Shown: one piece after another, positions 62,488-64,000 of the stretch | Position numbering within the stretch: position 1 is the stretch's first letter | Layout: every line of letters begins with the position of its first letter | DNA from: Bacteroidia bacterium | GTDB lineage: Bacteria > Bacteroidota > Bacteroidia > Cytophagales > Cyclobacteriaceae | Length of the DNA: 64,000 bases | Direction: 5' to 3' | Assembly (NCBI GenBank): GCA_030432655.1 | Contig: JAUILA010000024.1 | Location: 1-64,000 of the forward strand | The notes under the pieces: generated by a model | What the model was told of the DNA's origin: nothing | The model's database searches: none | The model's input: only the letters and a program-made list of their open reading frames with translations | Translations under genes and position numbers: made by a program

Positions 62488-62962
62488 CAAAATAGGTAAA
62501 TTCCTTTTCGATAGCTTTTGTGATGCCTTCATCATTTTCAATCAGCACCGTAATCAAGCCAAACACCTTCGGACCCGGCTCTGATGTGACAAATGATATA
62601 TCCACCACGCCCTCTTCCACCAGAAATTCACGACAGGCGGGTTCACTGGATTTCCTGAATTGAAACTGATCATTCTCCCCAATGGGACAAGAAAGAAAGG
62701 CCCTTGTAATGCGCCAGTCGGGAGACACCGAATATAAATCAGCATTGATCCTCTTTCCGGTCGGAAAACTGTCTGGAAAGTCATGCGCGAAAATTTCTTC
62801 AATATTTCCTTCAAACCTGGTAATTGATTCACCTGCATTTTCCGGATCAGGTGCTGATTGAGTATCACCCGATTTGTTTTCTGAGTTTAGAGTACAACTA
62901 ACCAGTCCGATACTTATCAGAATTGCTTTAGAAATTGAAAAAAGGATGTTGGGCTTATTCAT
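62474..62962 (-). CDS. hypothetical lipoprotein
   Basis: 162 residues. Signal peptide with lipobox IGLVSCTLN (Cys about 23). Mature part begins with a flexible Ser/Pro/Glu-rich linker, then a compact domain with two Cys (ALSCPIGENDQ-like stretch AFLSCPIGEND and SSEPACREFL). Family unknown. Its 3' end overlaps the pseudogene's tail by 14 bp, which suggests the pseudogene tail is not a real coding end. Confidence 0.6.
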   Translation of the reverse strand: MNKPNILFSISKAILISIGLVSCTLNSENKSGDTQSAPDPENAGESITRFEGNIEEIFAHDFPDSFPTGKRINADLYSVSPDWRITRAFLSCPIGENDQFQFRKSSEPACREFLVEEGVVDISFVTSEPGPKVFGLITVLIENDEGITKAIEKEFTYFVTED

Positions 62963-63181
62963 TGATTCATAGGGATTTATTCATATCAGGGTATCAAATT
63001 CCTACTCAAAGTCCTCCGAATGGATATAATATTCATAACTCCATGCGACATTCCTGCAGATTGTATATAAGATCACTACTATATAAGCTCATTTATTAAT
63101 ACTTCCAAATAACGGAACTATTCACATCACCATCCGTTCCATTAGTCTCAAAATAAATCGCATTCTATCAAAAACTGAGTA

Positions 63182-63820
63182 ATGAAGAAAAAGATCATCA
63201 TTCTCCTGCTGACCATTTTTGTTGCATTCCTGTCCTACCAAACGGGCTGGTTCCAATATCTGCTGATTTTCACCCTGCTGGCTGGTGTTCTGTTCCTGCT
63301 CATCATCACCCTGGTTTCATTTTTTAAAAAGCTGAAACGCGGATTTTTTCAAATCCCGCTGTTGATCATAGTCCTTTGCCTTATTGGAACAATTGTATCC
63401 TTTTTCCGGCCTTATGAAAAACCTGTTATTTGGACAGAAAATATTAGTGAAAACCTGGAATACGCTTACAAAACTGATCAGAGCGATCGGACAGAATGGC
63501 GTTCCTTTATCGGCTTTTTGAGCAGACTTGAGGAAAGGGACAGCATCCGGCTGCATCAGGCAAGGAAGTATTATACTGACGATGCCCTGCCTGCTCCCAT
63601 GGATAAATTTCATGCCGCGTTCATTTTTCATCACAGCGACAATAGCCAGGATTATAAAATAGCTTCCGGGCTGGCCGCTGAAGCTGCGGGTAGTGAAAGT
63701 CTTAAGGACAATTATACAGTGCAGTGGTTGCGGAAAGCAGCGTATGACCGCTATATGGTTTCCATTGGACAACCGGAAAAGTATAATACGCAGGATAAAT
63801 TTGAGTTAGAAGTTAATTAA
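63182..63820 (+). CDS. membrane protein with DUF6624-like exported domain
   Basis: 212 residues. Three hydrophobic helices in the first 80 residues (IIILLLTIFVAFLSYQ, LLIFTLLAGVLFLLIITLVS, LLIIVLCLIGTIVSFF), then a soluble part with FHAAFIFHHSDNSQDYKIAS, WLRKAAYDRYMVSIGQPEKY and NTQDKFEL. The DRYMVSxGQPxKYxTQ-like end resembles DUF6624 of Bacteroidota (tentative). Function unknown. Confidence 0.55.
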   Translation: MKKKIIILLLTIFVAFLSYQTGWFQYLLIFTLLAGVLFLLIITLVSFFKKLKRGFFQIPLLIIVLCLIGTIVSFFRPYEKPVIWTENISENLEYAYKTDQSDRTEWRSFIGFLSRLEERDSIRLHQARKYYTDDALPAPMDKFHAAFIFHHSDNSQDYKIASGLAAEAAGSESLKDNYTVQWLRKAAYDRYMVSIGQPEKYNTQDKFELEVN

Positions 63821-63825
63821 TTTAG

Positions 63826-63849
63826 GACTAAGACTATGACTATGACTAA
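63826..63849 (+). repeat. GACTAW hexamer run near window end
   Basis: GACTAA, GACTAT, GACTAT, GACTAA in phase, right after the hypothetical membrane protein stop. Same style as the hexamer runs at 46319 and 47812. Confidence 0.6.
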
Positions 63850-64000
63850 GAGGGCTTATAGCAGATGATTTTTATTTTCAGACAGTTACCTTTTCACTCA
63901 AAAAAGAATTTACCTGAGACCATTTAAAACCGGTGATTTACAGGCTTTTCGCAGATCGGATTGGTCATTTACCAAGGCTGCAATAACGAAAAATTTCTAA

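Noticed and set aside
63893-64000. Short frame reading FTQKRIYLRPFKTGDLQAFR then stop, recalling the start of a GNAT acetyltransferase
   Set aside because: No start codon in frame, only 36 codons, and the resemblance is too short; could be a remnant, but not supported as a gene.

Overview
The window looks like chromosomal DNA of a Bacteroidota bacterium, probably of the Cytophagales side. Family-level signs are a SusC/SusD pair, a protease with a C-terminal type IX secretion (T9SS) sorting domain, a DUF5686 outer-membrane protein, a DUF6090 protein, several candidate promoters of the Bacteroidota TAnnTTTG type, and few Shine-Dalgarno sites except before infC. Genus cannot be decided from sequence reading alone. 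No rRNA, tRNA or CRISPR array was seen.

Positions 1-34,400 are mostly core genome. After the first codons of sdaAB (minus strand) and a class IV aminotransferase come thrS-infC-rpmI-rplT with an ATT start for infC. Next are a TPR lipoprotein, a LamG-like lipoprotein, and a long minus-strand run parE-satD-membrane protein-parC-trmH-sanA-like-DUF5686. A set of envelope and lipid genes follows (AGMO-like hydroxylase, lipoproteins, barrel protein, mscL), then hbd, a HerA-like ATPase, dapD, a glycosyltransferase, a DtxR-family regulator with its own operator, a T9SS metalloprotease and mnmE.

Positions 34,378-46,257 are an integrative mobilizable element of about 11.9 kb inserted in the last codons of mnmE. 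A 17-bp direct repeat (34378-34394 and 46241-46257) marks the two ends and rebuilds the MnmE C-terminus and a stop codon at either copy. The backbone is integrase, excisionase-like HTH protein, VapE-like ATPase, Toprim primase, MobC and relaxase. A 123-codon gene for a coiled-coil protein with one membrane segment lies out of frame inside the relaxase gene, and a strong hairpin (candidate oriT region) precedes mobC. Two A+T-rich cargo blocks sit between backbone and ends. They include a protein with a PD-(D/E)xK-like nuclease pattern, a DUF2971 protein, a possible HEPN/Abi-type protein and two envelope proteins, so the cargo may include defence functions (inference).

Positions 46,258-64,000 are accessory chromosome: the displaced mnmE downstream hairpin, hexamer repeats, a REP-like palindrome, RDD and DUF6090 membrane proteins and several unrecognised small genes. 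Then come a glycosyltransferase and a striking two-gene unit made of a ketoacyl synthase III fused to a haem-oxygenase-like diiron domain (51106-52953) plus an unknown histidine/glutamate-rich protein (52962-53855). A BamA-like barrel, an S41 protease, a lone SusC/SusD pair, a truncated serine-hydrolase fragment and two hypothetical envelope proteins complete the region.

The best candidates for something undescribed are the ketosynthase-diiron fusion locus and the mnmE-targeting element with its overlapping mob gene and cargo.
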